A stretch of DNA of 14,912 bases from an archaeon (GCA_029933895.1 JAOZNG010000001.1:20847-35758); one strand, 5' to 3'; numbered from the stretch's first letter, positions 1 through 6,395 are shown. The notes: generated by a model from the letters alone, not told the origin. Numbers and translations: made by a program.

Positions 1-2352
1 CTCCACTTCAGGCTTCTCCAACAGCTCCTCTATCTCCCTCTCCAGCCTATGAATCCTGTCCATATCCCTCGACTCCTTAACAGACCTAACCCTAGCCCCC
101 TTCTGAACATCCTTCATGAGCTTCTCCAGCTCCACATCCAACTCAATAAGCTTCTTCTCGTAGTCCTCCACCATATTCCTGTACGCCTCCTCGTCAATCT
201 CCCGGCGATGATACTTCGACCGCGCCATCGAAATCATCCGCTCAATCTTCTCCCTCTCACTCTTCAACTCCTCAATCCTAGAGCTACCCTCAACCTCAAA
301 CTTCCCGGTCTCTTCAGAACGCCATTTACCAAGTAAACGCTCCATTTCATTGATTCTCTCGCTGACACGCTTATCCTTCTCCTGGATTCTCTGCCGGCTC
401 TCAATAAACCTCTCCTTGTTCTCCCTGAATTTCTCCTCCATCTCCCCAATCCTACGCTTCCTCCGATTTAACTCCTCCTCTATCTTCCTTAACCCTTCCT
501 CCCTCAAACTCAGATTATTCTCTCTCCTAGAGATATCCTCCTCCATCTCAGTTAATTGATGTTTTCTTGCCTCCAGACTAAGATCATTTTTAACGATATT
601 ATCCTCCAACCCCGCTAAACGCTTCTCCTCTTTCCTCAACTTCTTCTCGCGTTTCTCTATCTCCTCCTCCCTAACCATCAATTCCTTTTCCCTATCACTT
701 ATATCATCTGCGGTATCGGAGAGAGCCTTCTCTCTCCTCTTTAATTTCTCGTCCTTTTTAATCAACTCATCAGCCCTCCTCTCCAATTCACCCTCTGTCT
801 CAAGCAGCTCTTTCCTGCGGCTCTCTATACTCAACTCACGCTCCTTCAAATCCTCCTCCTTCTCGCTGACCTCCTTCTCGATATCAAGCACCCTCTGATA
901 CCTCTCCTGAATCTCATTCTTTTTATCCTCAAGCCTGGAAGCCATATCCGAGAATTTAGCCTCCTTCTCCAGTATCTCCTGCTCCCTTCTCCGGAGCTCG
1001 TTCATTTTCTCCTCCACATCACTGCTGAGTTTAGAAAGGCTTTCCTCCCGCTTCTCAAGTTCCCCCTCCTTTAATCTGATTTTATTTTTTTTCTCCTCAA
1101 TTCCATTGGACATATACGCTAGATTATCCTCCCTGCTCCTAATCTCTTGCTCTTTAGCCTCAAGCTCCCTGGTCTTCTCCTGTAACACATCCTCTGTCTC
1201 AAGCAACTCCTTTTTACGGCTCTCTATATCCTTCTCTTTTTGTTTCAGACTCTCCTCCATACACTGCATCTCATCCAGGTGCTCCTTCAGCTTCTCCTCC
1301 TCCAAGAGAACCTTCTCCCTTCTTTCAAGAAGCTCAGTCCCTAGTTTCTGTATCTCTGACTCCTCTTTCTGTAGTTCCTCCTCCCGCTTCTTGAGCTCAT
1401 CTCTCATTGTCTTGAGCTCCAGCTCATCTCCAAAGAAAAGCTCCATCTCCTCCCGCTCCTCAATAAGCTTCCGCTCCTTCTTTCGCAGTTCAGACTCCTT
1501 ATCCTTTAACTGCTTCTCTTTATCTTTAAGCTCCTTCTCCATCGAAACAACCTGCTGGTGTTTCTTCTGAAGCTCCTTTCTTCTATCGTCCTCTTTCCTC
1601 AATATCTCAGCCTCTTTGGAGATTAGATTCTCTTCCTCATGACGCAACCTTGACTCCTTCTTCTTTAACTCATCCTCCCGCTCCCTTAGTTCATTCTCTA
1701 ATTCAGTGTTTTTCGTGCACTCCTTCTCTAGTTGTCTCTTTAACTTAAGAAGCTCATCTTTATCCTTACCGGCGGTTGCGGCAGAAATCTTCTTCTCAAC
1801 CTCAGAGAGTTTCCTTTTGCCCTGATCTATCTGCTCCTGAAGCTCCTTTCTTTTAGAGTATTCCTTCTCCAGCTGATTCTTCAGAGTATTGAGTTCCCTG
1901 GATTTCCCCTCACGTTCCCTTCTAAGCTCTTCCTCTATTTTATGATGTTTTTTTCGCTCATTCATCAAGCTTTCTTCAAGTAATTTAAGCTCGTTCAGAC
2001 TTTTCCTCAGTTTATCCTCTATCAGGAGCTTCTCTTCATGTTCTTTTCTCAGGGTCCTGGATTTCCTTTTAAGTTCCTGCCTAGCCTCCGTTATAATAAT
2101 CTCGCCTTTGCTTTTCTTTTTCTGGAGGGACTTCACCCTCTGAATGAATTCTCTTGTGACCTCAAGCTCGGGATCATTTTTATTGCCGCTTGTTTTGATA
2201 AGATTCTTCCCCCTGAAATCTTCAATCCAGGAGTCAAGCACTTTACGGTCAACAGACAAGGCTGTTGCCACCGAACTGGCTTTCAATTTCCCTGTATAGA
2301 GAAGCAATTTCAGCAACTTCTTAGGATTTCTTGCTTTCTTGCCTTGATACAT
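1..2352 (-). CDS. winged-helix-like N-terminal domain plus giant coiled-coil protein (3' end off the left edge)
   Basis: This frame is open for 784 codons from the ATG at 2352 to the window edge, so the gene is partial at its C-terminus. The codon directly upstream region carries an in-frame stop, which fixes the start. Residues about 5-75 resemble a small winged-helix DNA-binding domain: helices with K-K-L-L-K-L-L, then S-S-V-A-T-A-L-S-V as a helix-turn-helix, then W42 and a G-K-N-L-I-K wing entry. From about residue 80 the protein is nearly all charged coiled coil (K, E, R, with L/I at heptad positions). There is a short A-A-T-A-G break near 191-195 and another near 299-306. From about 306 to 677 a large hydrophobic residue falls at every seventh position without a skip. 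After a Gly/Ser break (about 683-691), residues 713-738 hold a K-Y-H-R-R-E-I-D-E-E-A-Y type motif, then more helix. No membrane segment or ATPase head is seen. The precise role is unknown; a DNA-tethering or scaffold function is inferred. Confidence 0.85.
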   Translation of the reverse strand, partial: MYQGKKARNPKKLLKLLLYTGKLKASSVATALSVDRKVLDSWIEDFRGKNLIKTSGNKNDPELEVTREFIQRVKSLQKKKSKGEIIITEARQELKRKSRTLRKEHEEKLLIEDKLRKSLNELKLLEESLMNERKKHHKIEEELRREREGKSRELNTLKNQLEKEYSKRKELQEQIDQGKRKLSEVEKKISAATAGKDKDELLKLKRQLEKECTKNTELENELREREDELKKKESRLRHEEENLISKEAEILRKEDDRRKELQKKHQQVVSMEKELKDKEKQLKDKESELRKKERKLIEEREEMELFFGDELELKTMRDELKKREEELQKEESEIQKLGTELLERREKVLLEEEKLKEHLDEMQCMEESLKQKEKDIESRKKELLETEDVLQEKTRELEAKEQEIRSREDNLAYMSNGIEEKKNKIRLKEGELEKREESLSKLSSDVEEKMNELRRREQEILEKEAKFSDMASRLEDKKNEIQERYQRVLDIEKEVSEKEEDLKERELSIESRRKELLETEGELERRADELIKKDEKLKRREKALSDTADDISDREKELMVREEEIEKREKKLRKEEKRLAGLEDNIVKNDLSLEARKHQLTEMEEDISRRENNLSLREEGLRKIEEELNRRKRRIGEMEEKFRENKERFIESRQRIQEKDKRVSERINEMERLLGKWRSEETGKFEVEGSSRIEELKSEREKIERMISMARSKYHRREIDEEAYRNMVEDYEKKLIELDVELEKLMKDVQKGARVRSVKESRDMDRIHRLEREIEELLEKPEVE

Positions 2353-2420
2353 TTTTCGTTAGTTAATGCCGACGTTTAGTTATATCTTTATTTTATCTGA
2401 TACTTATTTGTGCAGGTTTT

Positions 2421-2440
2421 TAGTACAAGATAGTACAAGA
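2421..2440. repeat. 10-bp perfect tandem repeat
   Basis: TAGTACAAGA is present twice head to tail. It lies midway between the two divergent starts. It could be a pair of in-phase regulator half-sites (one helical turn apart) or simple slippage. Confidence 0.75.
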
Positions 2441-2450
2441 TTGATATTTA

Positions 2451-2468
2451 TATGAGTCGAATCTCATA
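2451..2468. promoter_or_regulatory. operator-like inverted repeat
   Basis: TATGAG (2451-2456) and CTCATA (2463-2468) form 6-bp inverted arms around a 6-bp spacer. The left arm overlaps the TTTATAT candidate TATA box for adkA, and the right arm abuts the second 15-bp direct repeat. Such placement would suit repression of either promoter. The assignment rests on symmetry only. Confidence 0.35.
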
Positions 2469-2481
2469 GTTATATCTTTAT

Positions 2482-2512
2482 ATTCATTTATGATATTATT
2501 CATTTATGATAT
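2482..2512. repeat. tandem repeat of a 15-bp core, period 16
   Basis: ATTCATTTATGATAT is found at 2482-2496 and again at 2498-2512. The tract lies 31-60 bp before adkA and is the most A/T-rich part of the spacer, so it probably overlaps the adkA core promoter. Confidence 0.75.
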
Positions 2513-2543
2513 ATTTCTGTTCTATGCTAGGGTGGATTAAGAA

Positions 2544-3116
2544 ATGTTGGTTGTGTTAACGGGTATACCAGGGACAGGTAAAACAACAGTTGCTATGAAA
2601 GCCCTTGAGGAGCTCGCTGATGAGGGAGTAAGGTATCATCTGGTGACGTATGGCGACGTAATGTTTGAGATAGCCAGTAACCTGGGTCTGGTTAACGACA
2701 GGGATGAAATGCGCAAGCTCGAGTCCAGGGAACAGAGGAAGGTGCAGAGGCTTGCCGGAAACAAGATTTCACAGATTGCTGAGGAAAAGGATGTATTACT
2801 GGATACGCACTGCACAATCAGAACCCTGAAGGGTTTCCTTCCAGGCTTCCCGGAATGGGTTCTGAGGGAATTATCTCCAGATGTGTTTGTCCTTGTTGAG
2901 GCAGATCCTGCAGAGATTGCATTGAGGAGGAGCAGTGACAAGTCAAGGCAGAGAGACAGGGATGATGAGAAGGGAATCAGGGATCACCAGGAACTCAACA
3001 GGAGCATCGCCATGTCTTATTCCATATTCAGCGGGTGCACGGTGAAGATTATACAGAACCCGCAGGGTAAAATCGATGAAGCTGTTGCTGAACTGAAAGA
3101 GGTGCTTAGAAAATGA
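2544..3116 (+). CDS. adkA: archaeal adenylate kinase (AdkA)
   Basis: The 190-residue protein catalyses ATP + AMP <-> 2 ADP in the cytoplasm. It matches the archaeal AdkA family, which is distinct from bacterial Adk and usually about 190 residues. The P-loop G-I-P-G-T-G-K-T-T spans residues 7-15. A D-T-H-C-T-I-R-T segment near residues 91-98 and the later V-E-A-D-P-A-E-I stretch followed by an Arg-rich lid-like region (R-R-S-S-D-K-S-R-Q-R-D-R-D) fit the family. The ATG is preceded by an SD-like GGTGG with 8-nt spacing. The stop codon overlaps the start of the DUF106 gene (ATGA), so the two are translationally coupled. In many euryarchaea this gene sits between secY and the DUF106 gene; here a coiled-coil gene lies upstream instead of secY. 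Assignment is secure from the P-loop and the neighbourhood together. Confidence 0.93.
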   Translation: MLVVLTGIPGTGKTTVAMKALEELADEGVRYHLVTYGDVMFEIASNLGLVNDRDEMRKLESREQRKVQRLAGNKISQIAEEKDVLLDTHCTIRTLKGFLPGFPEWVLRELSPDVFVLVEADPAEIALRRSSDKSRQRDRDDEKGIRDHQELNRSIAMSYSIFSGCTVKIIQNPQGKIDEAVAELKEVLRK

Positions 3117-3553
3117 TTGATTTCCCAGCATTGGGCATTGTTGTCACAGATAACGGTATGGTGATAGCTGCTGTCTCGGCAGGGATTGCTTTGTTAAGCT
3201 CTCTTGTTAGGATGGCCGTCTTGGACAGGGAGCAGATGGCGGAGATGAAGGAGAAGCTTAAGAAACAACAGGCGGAGGTTAAGGAGGCGGCGAAGAAGGG
3301 CCATACCAGGAAGGCACAGAAGGCTCAGGAGGAGATGATGAAATTGACCATAGAGAATATGAAGCACTCCATGAAACCGATGATGTTCACCTTCATACCC
3401 TTCATATTAATATTCGGGTGGCTTAGAGGCGAATATGGGGATGCAGGAACCGTTGCCACACTATTTGGCTTCAATCTTAGTTGGTTTTGGTGGTATCTTG
3501 TAACCGCCATGGTTATATCAATAACATTAAACAAGGTATTCAGGTTAAGTTAG
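3113..3553 (+). CDS. DUF106 / EMC3-TMCO1-like membrane protein (Oxa1/YidC superfamily)
   Basis: The 146-residue protein is a predicted membrane insertase of the archaeal DUF106 group, related to EMC3, TMCO1 and YidC/Oxa1, which help insert proteins made by the ribosome. It shows the expected plan: a membrane segment at about 17-37, a charged cytosolic coiled-coil hairpin at about 38-88 rich in K, E and Q, then membrane segments at about 88-104 and 123-142. An amphipathic G-W-L-R-G-E-Y loop and a W-F-W-W motif (residues 124-127) link the last two. The SD GAGGTG (3099-3104) lies 8 nt before the ATG, and the start overlaps the adkA stop by 4 nt. Co-transcription with L34e supports a ribosome-linked role. 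It is slightly short for the family, which often reaches 170-200 residues. Confidence 0.88.
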   Translation: MIDFPALGIVVTDNGMVIAAVSAGIALLSSLVRMAVLDREQMAEMKEKLKKQQAEVKEAAKKGHTRKAQKAQEEMMKLTIENMKHSMKPMMFTFIPFILIFGWLRGEYGDAGTVATLFGFNLSWFWWYLVTAMVISITLNKVFRLS

Positions 3554-3559
3554 GGAAAA

Positions 3560-3934
3560 ATGGTTGAGAGAAGATTAAGGTCCAGGAGCGTGAAGAAAAC
3601 CAAGAAAAAGACCCCGGGGGGGGAGACAAGGGTGTACTATAAGAGAGGTAAACCATCAAAGCACAAATGCGGCAGATGCGGTAAATTACTTTATGGTACA
3701 CCTAATGATGTGCCCTCCAGAATAAAGAAGCTCAGCAAGAGCAGGAAGAAACCAAGCAGGGCTTATGGAGGGAATTTATGCGCTGAGTGCCTGGAGAGGC
3801 TTCTGAGATATCAGACCAGATTTGAGGTTAAGGAGAGGTATAAGGAATACAGCGACCTGCCGTTGAAGAGAGACCTCACCCTAGAGAAATACCTCGCACA
3901 GGGATGGTTTAGGGAATTAAGTAAGGGAGAGTAG
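3560..3934 (+). CDS. rpl34e: large ribosomal subunit protein L34e with C-terminal extension
   Basis: This zinc-ribbon protein of the archaeal/eukaryotic large ribosomal subunit has the family hallmarks. The N-terminus is basic (R-L-R-S-R-S-V), followed by a K-T-P-G-G-E-T-R-V-Y-Y motif. C37-x2-C40 and C74-x2-C77 are the likely zinc ligands, and R-A-Y-G-G-N-L-C precedes the second pair. Archaeal L34e is usually close to 90 residues. This one is 124 residues, with an added charged tail from about residue 88 (F-E-V-K-E-R-Y to the end). An SD-like AGGG lies just before the ATG, 6 nt after the DUF106 stop, so it is the third gene of the operon. It converges on the nurA gene with a 2-nt gap. Codons 18-22 contain a C4G8 tract. 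Confidence 0.93.
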   Translation: MVERRLRSRSVKKTKKKTPGGETRVYYKRGKPSKHKCGRCGKLLYGTPNDVPSRIKKLSKSRKKPSRAYGGNLCAECLERLLRYQTRFEVKERYKEYSDLPLKRDLTLEKYLAQGWFRELSKGE

Positions 3935-3936
3935 AT

Positions 3937-4968
3937 TCAGTGCATTGGTCTGGAGTCTCGTCTGGTTTTGCAGAGTATGGAGTCCATCAGTGCAGGCTCT
4001 TCTCTGGAGAGGTGGTGTAGCAGCTGTTTGGTACTCCACTCCGCCTGTTTTCGCTCGACTCTGGCATCCAGGTGGGCTAGATACATTGGCAGCGGATAGC
4101 CGTAACTCCTCGAGCCCTTGGATAAATCCAGCACCAAGGAAAGAACCTCCGGGAAATTTTCCTCCCATCCAGGCACATCAATTCTCAGGGGATTAGACAG
4201 GAGAGTGGGCTGCATGTAGACTGTTGGAAAGGATGCAATCAGTGAGGAGTTGATTCTGGACTCCGCCTCGAATCTGGAGCAGGGCGTGAACTCTATGGTC
4301 CGGTATCTGTTGTTGCCTGAAAGCATCTTCAGTATCGAGGAGTCTGTCATGAATCTCGGGATTTTTATGTCATATCTCATGGATAGATAGTTGGCGAACA
4401 GCCTGGATTTGCTGTCCTCTGAAACACCTACTATGTGGATGTTCTCCTGCCTGCATTTCTTCAACAGGCGAGTGAATCGCTTCCTGTAAATCTGGTACTC
4501 CCTGCATTCTATAGGCCGTCTCCTGGAGCACACGTAGAGGGATCCGTCGAGGAATAAATGCGAAAGGTTGTGTTTTTCTATAGCCTTGAGCGCTGTCTCA
4601 AACTCCATAGCGGTCCTCAGAAGCTCTATTCTCTCCTTAGTGTGTTCATCATAGTCGATGAGCCCCATGTCGACCTCCCTGACGAATCTCTCATTCCCTA
4701 ATTTCTCGTCTGTCTTCTCCAGAACCAGACCAGATGCTTTGAGGAAGTATACTGCAGCTCCAAGCACCTCCCGCAATCCCTCACCTCCGTCGACAAAACA
4801 CATTAAGCCATCTGTTTCATTGTTTGAGTCATCCACTTCAATAATCAGGTTTTTTCCCTTGATGCTTCCCTTCACAGCATCAACCTCTCTGCTATAGGAT
4901 TTAAGCTCCTCCAGTATATTGTCCCTGCAGCCCTTGTACTGTTCCAGCCAGATAGAGTAGTGGCCCAT
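3937..4968 (-). CDS. nurA: NurA family 5'-3' nuclease
   Basis: NurA nucleases work with the HerA helicase and Mre11-Rad50 to resect DNA ends in archaea. This 343-residue protein has the NurA motif series. F-V-D-G-G carries D60 (motif I). An acidic helix around M121-E-F-E-T precedes V/F-L-D-G-S-L with D141. A G-V-S-E-D-S-K-S-R segment at 181-189 takes the place of the usual V-x-K/S motif. G-Y-P-L-P-M-Y-L-A-H-L-D-A near the C-terminus carries Y291, Y296 and H299. These match the metal-binding and catalytic positions known for the family, so the enzyme looks intact. The usual partner herA is not beside it. The gene has its own promoter region and converges on rpl34e. The NurA assignment comes from motif recognition, not a search. 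Confidence 0.82.
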   Translation of the reverse strand: MGHYSIWLEQYKGCRDNILEELKSYSREVDAVKGSIKGKNLIIEVDDSNNETDGLMCFVDGGEGLREVLGAAVYFLKASGLVLEKTDEKLGNERFVREVDMGLIDYDEHTKERIELLRTAMEFETALKAIEKHNLSHLFLDGSLYVCSRRRPIECREYQIYRKRFTRLLKKCRQENIHIVGVSEDSKSRLFANYLSMRYDIKIPRFMTDSSILKMLSGNNRYRTIEFTPCSRFEAESRINSSLIASFPTVYMQPTLLSNPLRIDVPGWEENFPEVLSLVLDLSKGSRSYGYPLPMYLAHLDARVERKQAEWSTKQLLHHLSREEPALMDSILCKTRRDSRPMH

Positions 4969-5178
4969 TAAACAATAATAGGTGTTTTTGTTTACTTAAA
5001 TGTTTGGGTGAATGGGTTGGATGGAAGTTAGGGGGGGTATCAGGTTGAGTATCATAGATACGGGTTTTGTGGTTCATTCCTTGGTAGCAGATTATGGATT
5101 GCTGTATTTTTAAGGGATGAATACGTTAGTGATATATTTACAAAATTTGCAATTTTCAGAAGAAACTAAAAGATTGAA
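4969..5178. promoter_or_regulatory. divergent spacer between nurA and the ABC-transporter operon
   Basis: The 210-bp spacer holds two apparent core promoters. For nurA, TTTAAGTAAA (5000-4991, minus) is centred about 28 bp before the ATG, pointing to a leaderless transcript. For the regulator gene, ATATATTT (5132-5139, plus) is about 40 bp before its ATG, predicting a leader of roughly 18 nt. A perfect 5-bp inverted repeat GTATC-ATA-GATAC lies at 5049-5061. A near-palindrome AAAATTTGCAATTTT lies between the TATA box and the ATG. A 33-codon ORF at 5012-5113 is unsupported. Confidence 0.55.
5142..5156. promoter_or_regulatory. possible autoregulatory operator (near-palindrome) before the GbsR-like regulator
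   Basis: AAAATTTGCAATTTT is nearly self-complementary and sits just downstream of the TATA-like ATATATTT, at about the expected transcription start. MarR/GbsR-type regulators often bind such A/T-rich palindromes over their own promoters. The site is inferred from symmetry and position. Confidence 0.3.
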
Positions 5179-5691
5179 ATGGATGCTATTGAAGAGGAAT
5201 TCACGGAATTCTTCAAGATGCTGGTCAAGACCTACGGTATGGGAGACCTGCAGGCAACGGTACTCAGCGTCCTCTACCTAGAGCCCAGGGAAGTGGCTAT
5301 GGAAGAAATCTCAAAAAAAACGGGCTACAGCCCGGCATCCATATCCAACACCATGAAGATGCTGGAGGGTTTAGGCATCGTGCGGAGAGTGAAGAAGCCA
5401 GGAACAAACAAGGTCTTCTTTTACATGGAGAAAGACCTGATGAAGCTTAATCAGCAGAAAATTAAAGCAACATACGAGCACATCATTAACCCAGGGAAGA
5501 CCATGCTCCCCCAGATAATAGAGAAATACAGGAACAAGGTAGAAGACAAGGAATCCAGAGAGAAACTGCATATAATAGAAAACTATTACCACCAGATGGT
5601 ACAGTTCGGTGAACTACTGGGGGATATGTCGGAGAAACTGGAGCGGATGTCAGCGGAAAAATGGCTGAAGAAGGAACCAGGGAGCCAATAA
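5179..5691 (+). CDS. GbsR/MarR-like winged-helix transcriptional regulator
   Basis: This 170-residue cytoplasmic DNA-binding protein probably controls the transporter operon it heads. Residues about 22-85 form a winged helix. M-E-E-I-S-K-K-T-G-Y-S-P-A-S-I-S-N is the helix-turn-helix (41-57). M-L-E-G-L-G-I-V-R-R leads into the wing (K-K-P-G-T-N-K-V-F-F-Y-M). The spacing, and the helical C-terminal half (about 86-165) likely used for dimerisation, fit the GbsR branch of the MarR superfamily. No ligand-binding domain is recognised. The 3' end overlaps the ABC ATPase gene by 31 nt, tying regulator and transporter into one transcript. A near-palindrome over its own promoter suggests autoregulation. 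Function as activator or repressor cannot be read from the sequence. Confidence 0.8.
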   Translation: MDAIEEEFTEFFKMLVKTYGMGDLQATVLSVLYLEPREVAMEEISKKTGYSPASISNTMKMLEGLGIVRRVKKPGTNKVFFYMEKDLMKLNQQKIKATYEHIINPGKTMLPQIIEKYRNKVEDKESREKLHIIENYYHQMVQFGELLGDMSEKLERMSAEKWLKKEPGSQ

Positions 5692-6395
5692 TCGAGCTCG
5701 TGGACGTCTGGAAGATCTACCAGATGGGTGAAGTCCAAGTGAAGGCATTGAGGGGACTGAGCCTGAACATATACCCCCATGAGTTCGTGGCCGTAATGGG
5801 CCCCTCAGGTTCAGGTAAATCAACACTCATGAACATGATAGGCTGCCTTGATGTCCCAACGAAAGGGAAGGTCTACCTTGAAAACAGGGACATATCCCAG
5901 CTACATGAAAGCGATCTAGCGCAGATTAGAGGGCAGATCATCGGTTTCGTGTTCCAGACCTTCAACCTGATGCCGGGTTTAACAGCCCTGGAAAACGTGA
6001 TGCTTCCCATGACCTTCCAGGGAACTGACAGACGAGACAGGGAGAAGAGAGGTAGAAATCTTTTAACCCTGGTTGGTTTAGGTGAAAGGATGAATCATAA
6101 GCCCACAGAGTTATCTGGAGGGCAACAGCAGAGGGTGGCTATTGCAAGGGCATTAGCCAACGACCCAGACGTCATATTAGCTGATGAGCCAACAGGCAAC
6201 CTGGACTCCAAAACAGGGAAGGAGGTCATGGACATGCTCACCCAGCTGCATGAAGAGGAAGGTAAAACCATTGTTATGGTCACACACGACCAGAGGCTTT
6301 CAACCTATGTGGAAAGAATCATCCAGATAATGGACGGTAAAACCACTGAAAGCTTAAACCACAATAGGGGAGGTATCGAAGATGATGAAATATAA
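5661..6395 (+). CDS. ABC transporter ATPase, LolD/MacB type
   Basis: This 244-residue nucleotide-binding subunit should power the two MacB-like permeases encoded downstream. All motifs are intact: Walker A G-P-S-G-S-G-K-S-T (47-55), Q-loop Gln99 in V-F-Q-T-F-N-L-M, signature L-S-G-G-Q (151-155), Walker B V-I-L-A-D-E (171-176) with catalytic E176, D-loop G-N-L-D-S (179-183) and switch His209 in V-T-H-D. The F-N-L-M-P-G-L-T-A-L-E-N-V and P-T-G-N-L-D-S-K-T-G stretches are typical of the LolD/MacB/FtsE group, not of importers. The start lies inside the regulator gene. A later Met would remove the conserved first beta strand (I-I-E-L-V-D-V-W-K-I-Y), so the 31-nt overlap is believed real. The 3' end overlaps the next gene by 14 nt. 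Confidence 0.93.
   Translation: MAEEGTREPIIELVDVWKIYQMGEVQVKALRGLSLNIYPHEFVAVMGPSGSGKSTLMNMIGCLDVPTKGKVYLENRDISQLHESDLAQIRGQIIGFVFQTFNLMPGLTALENVMLPMTFQGTDRRDREKRGRNLLTLVGLGERMNHKPTELSGGQQQRVAIARALANDPDVILADEPTGNLDSKTGKEVMDMLTQLHEEEGKTIVMVTHDQRLSTYVERIIQIMDGKTTESLNHNRGGIEDDEI

Larger units (their letters stand above)
2377..2481. repeat. 15-bp direct repeat, two copies 90 bp apart
   Basis: TAGTTATATCTTTAT occurs exactly at 2377-2391 and again at 2467-2481. Read on the minus strand, each copy (ATAAAGATATAACTA) looks like a TATA element. The copy nearer the coiled-coil gene is at promoter distance from its ATG. The second could be an upstream promoter or a regulator site. Confidence 0.8.
2353..2543. 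promoter_or_regulatory. divergent A/T-rich, repeat-rich promoter region
   Basis: This 191-bp spacer separates the divergent coiled-coil gene and adkA. For the minus gene, a TATA-like ATAAAGATATAAC lies at about 2391-2379, roughly 30 bp before its ATG, so the leader should be very short. For adkA, TATA-like TTTATAT (2447-2453) and the A/T-rich tract at 2482-2513 are both candidates. An SD-like GGTGG sits at 2531-2535, 8 nt before the ATG, so adkA probably has a leader. The spacer also holds a 15-bp direct repeat, a 10-bp tandem repeat, a 16-bp tandem repeat and an inverted repeat, each listed separately. I see no ORF in it. Confidence 0.6.

Noticed and set aside
1106..1570. Ser-rich open frame on the plus strand (154 codons), plus similar ones at 49-336 and 350-559
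   Set aside because: They are antisense shadows of the coiled-coil gene: its CTC/CTT/TCC-rich complement reads as Ser/Leu/Phe runs and rarely gives stops. They show no domain or start signal.
2038..2379. 113-codon plus-strand ORF crossing the coiled-coil gene start
   Set aside because: It lies antisense to the winged-helix head and runs into the divergent promoter. The minus frame has clear protein logic and this one does not.
2421..2512. Short repeats as a possible CRISPR array
   Set aside because: The units are 10-16 bp, directly tandem or unequal, and have no regular spacers. No cas gene is near.
5012..5113. 33-codon ORF in the nurA/regulator spacer
   Set aside because: No SD, no recognisable sequence, and it overlaps the palindrome and a G7 run. 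A chance ORF is more likely; noted only because the spacer is otherwise empty.
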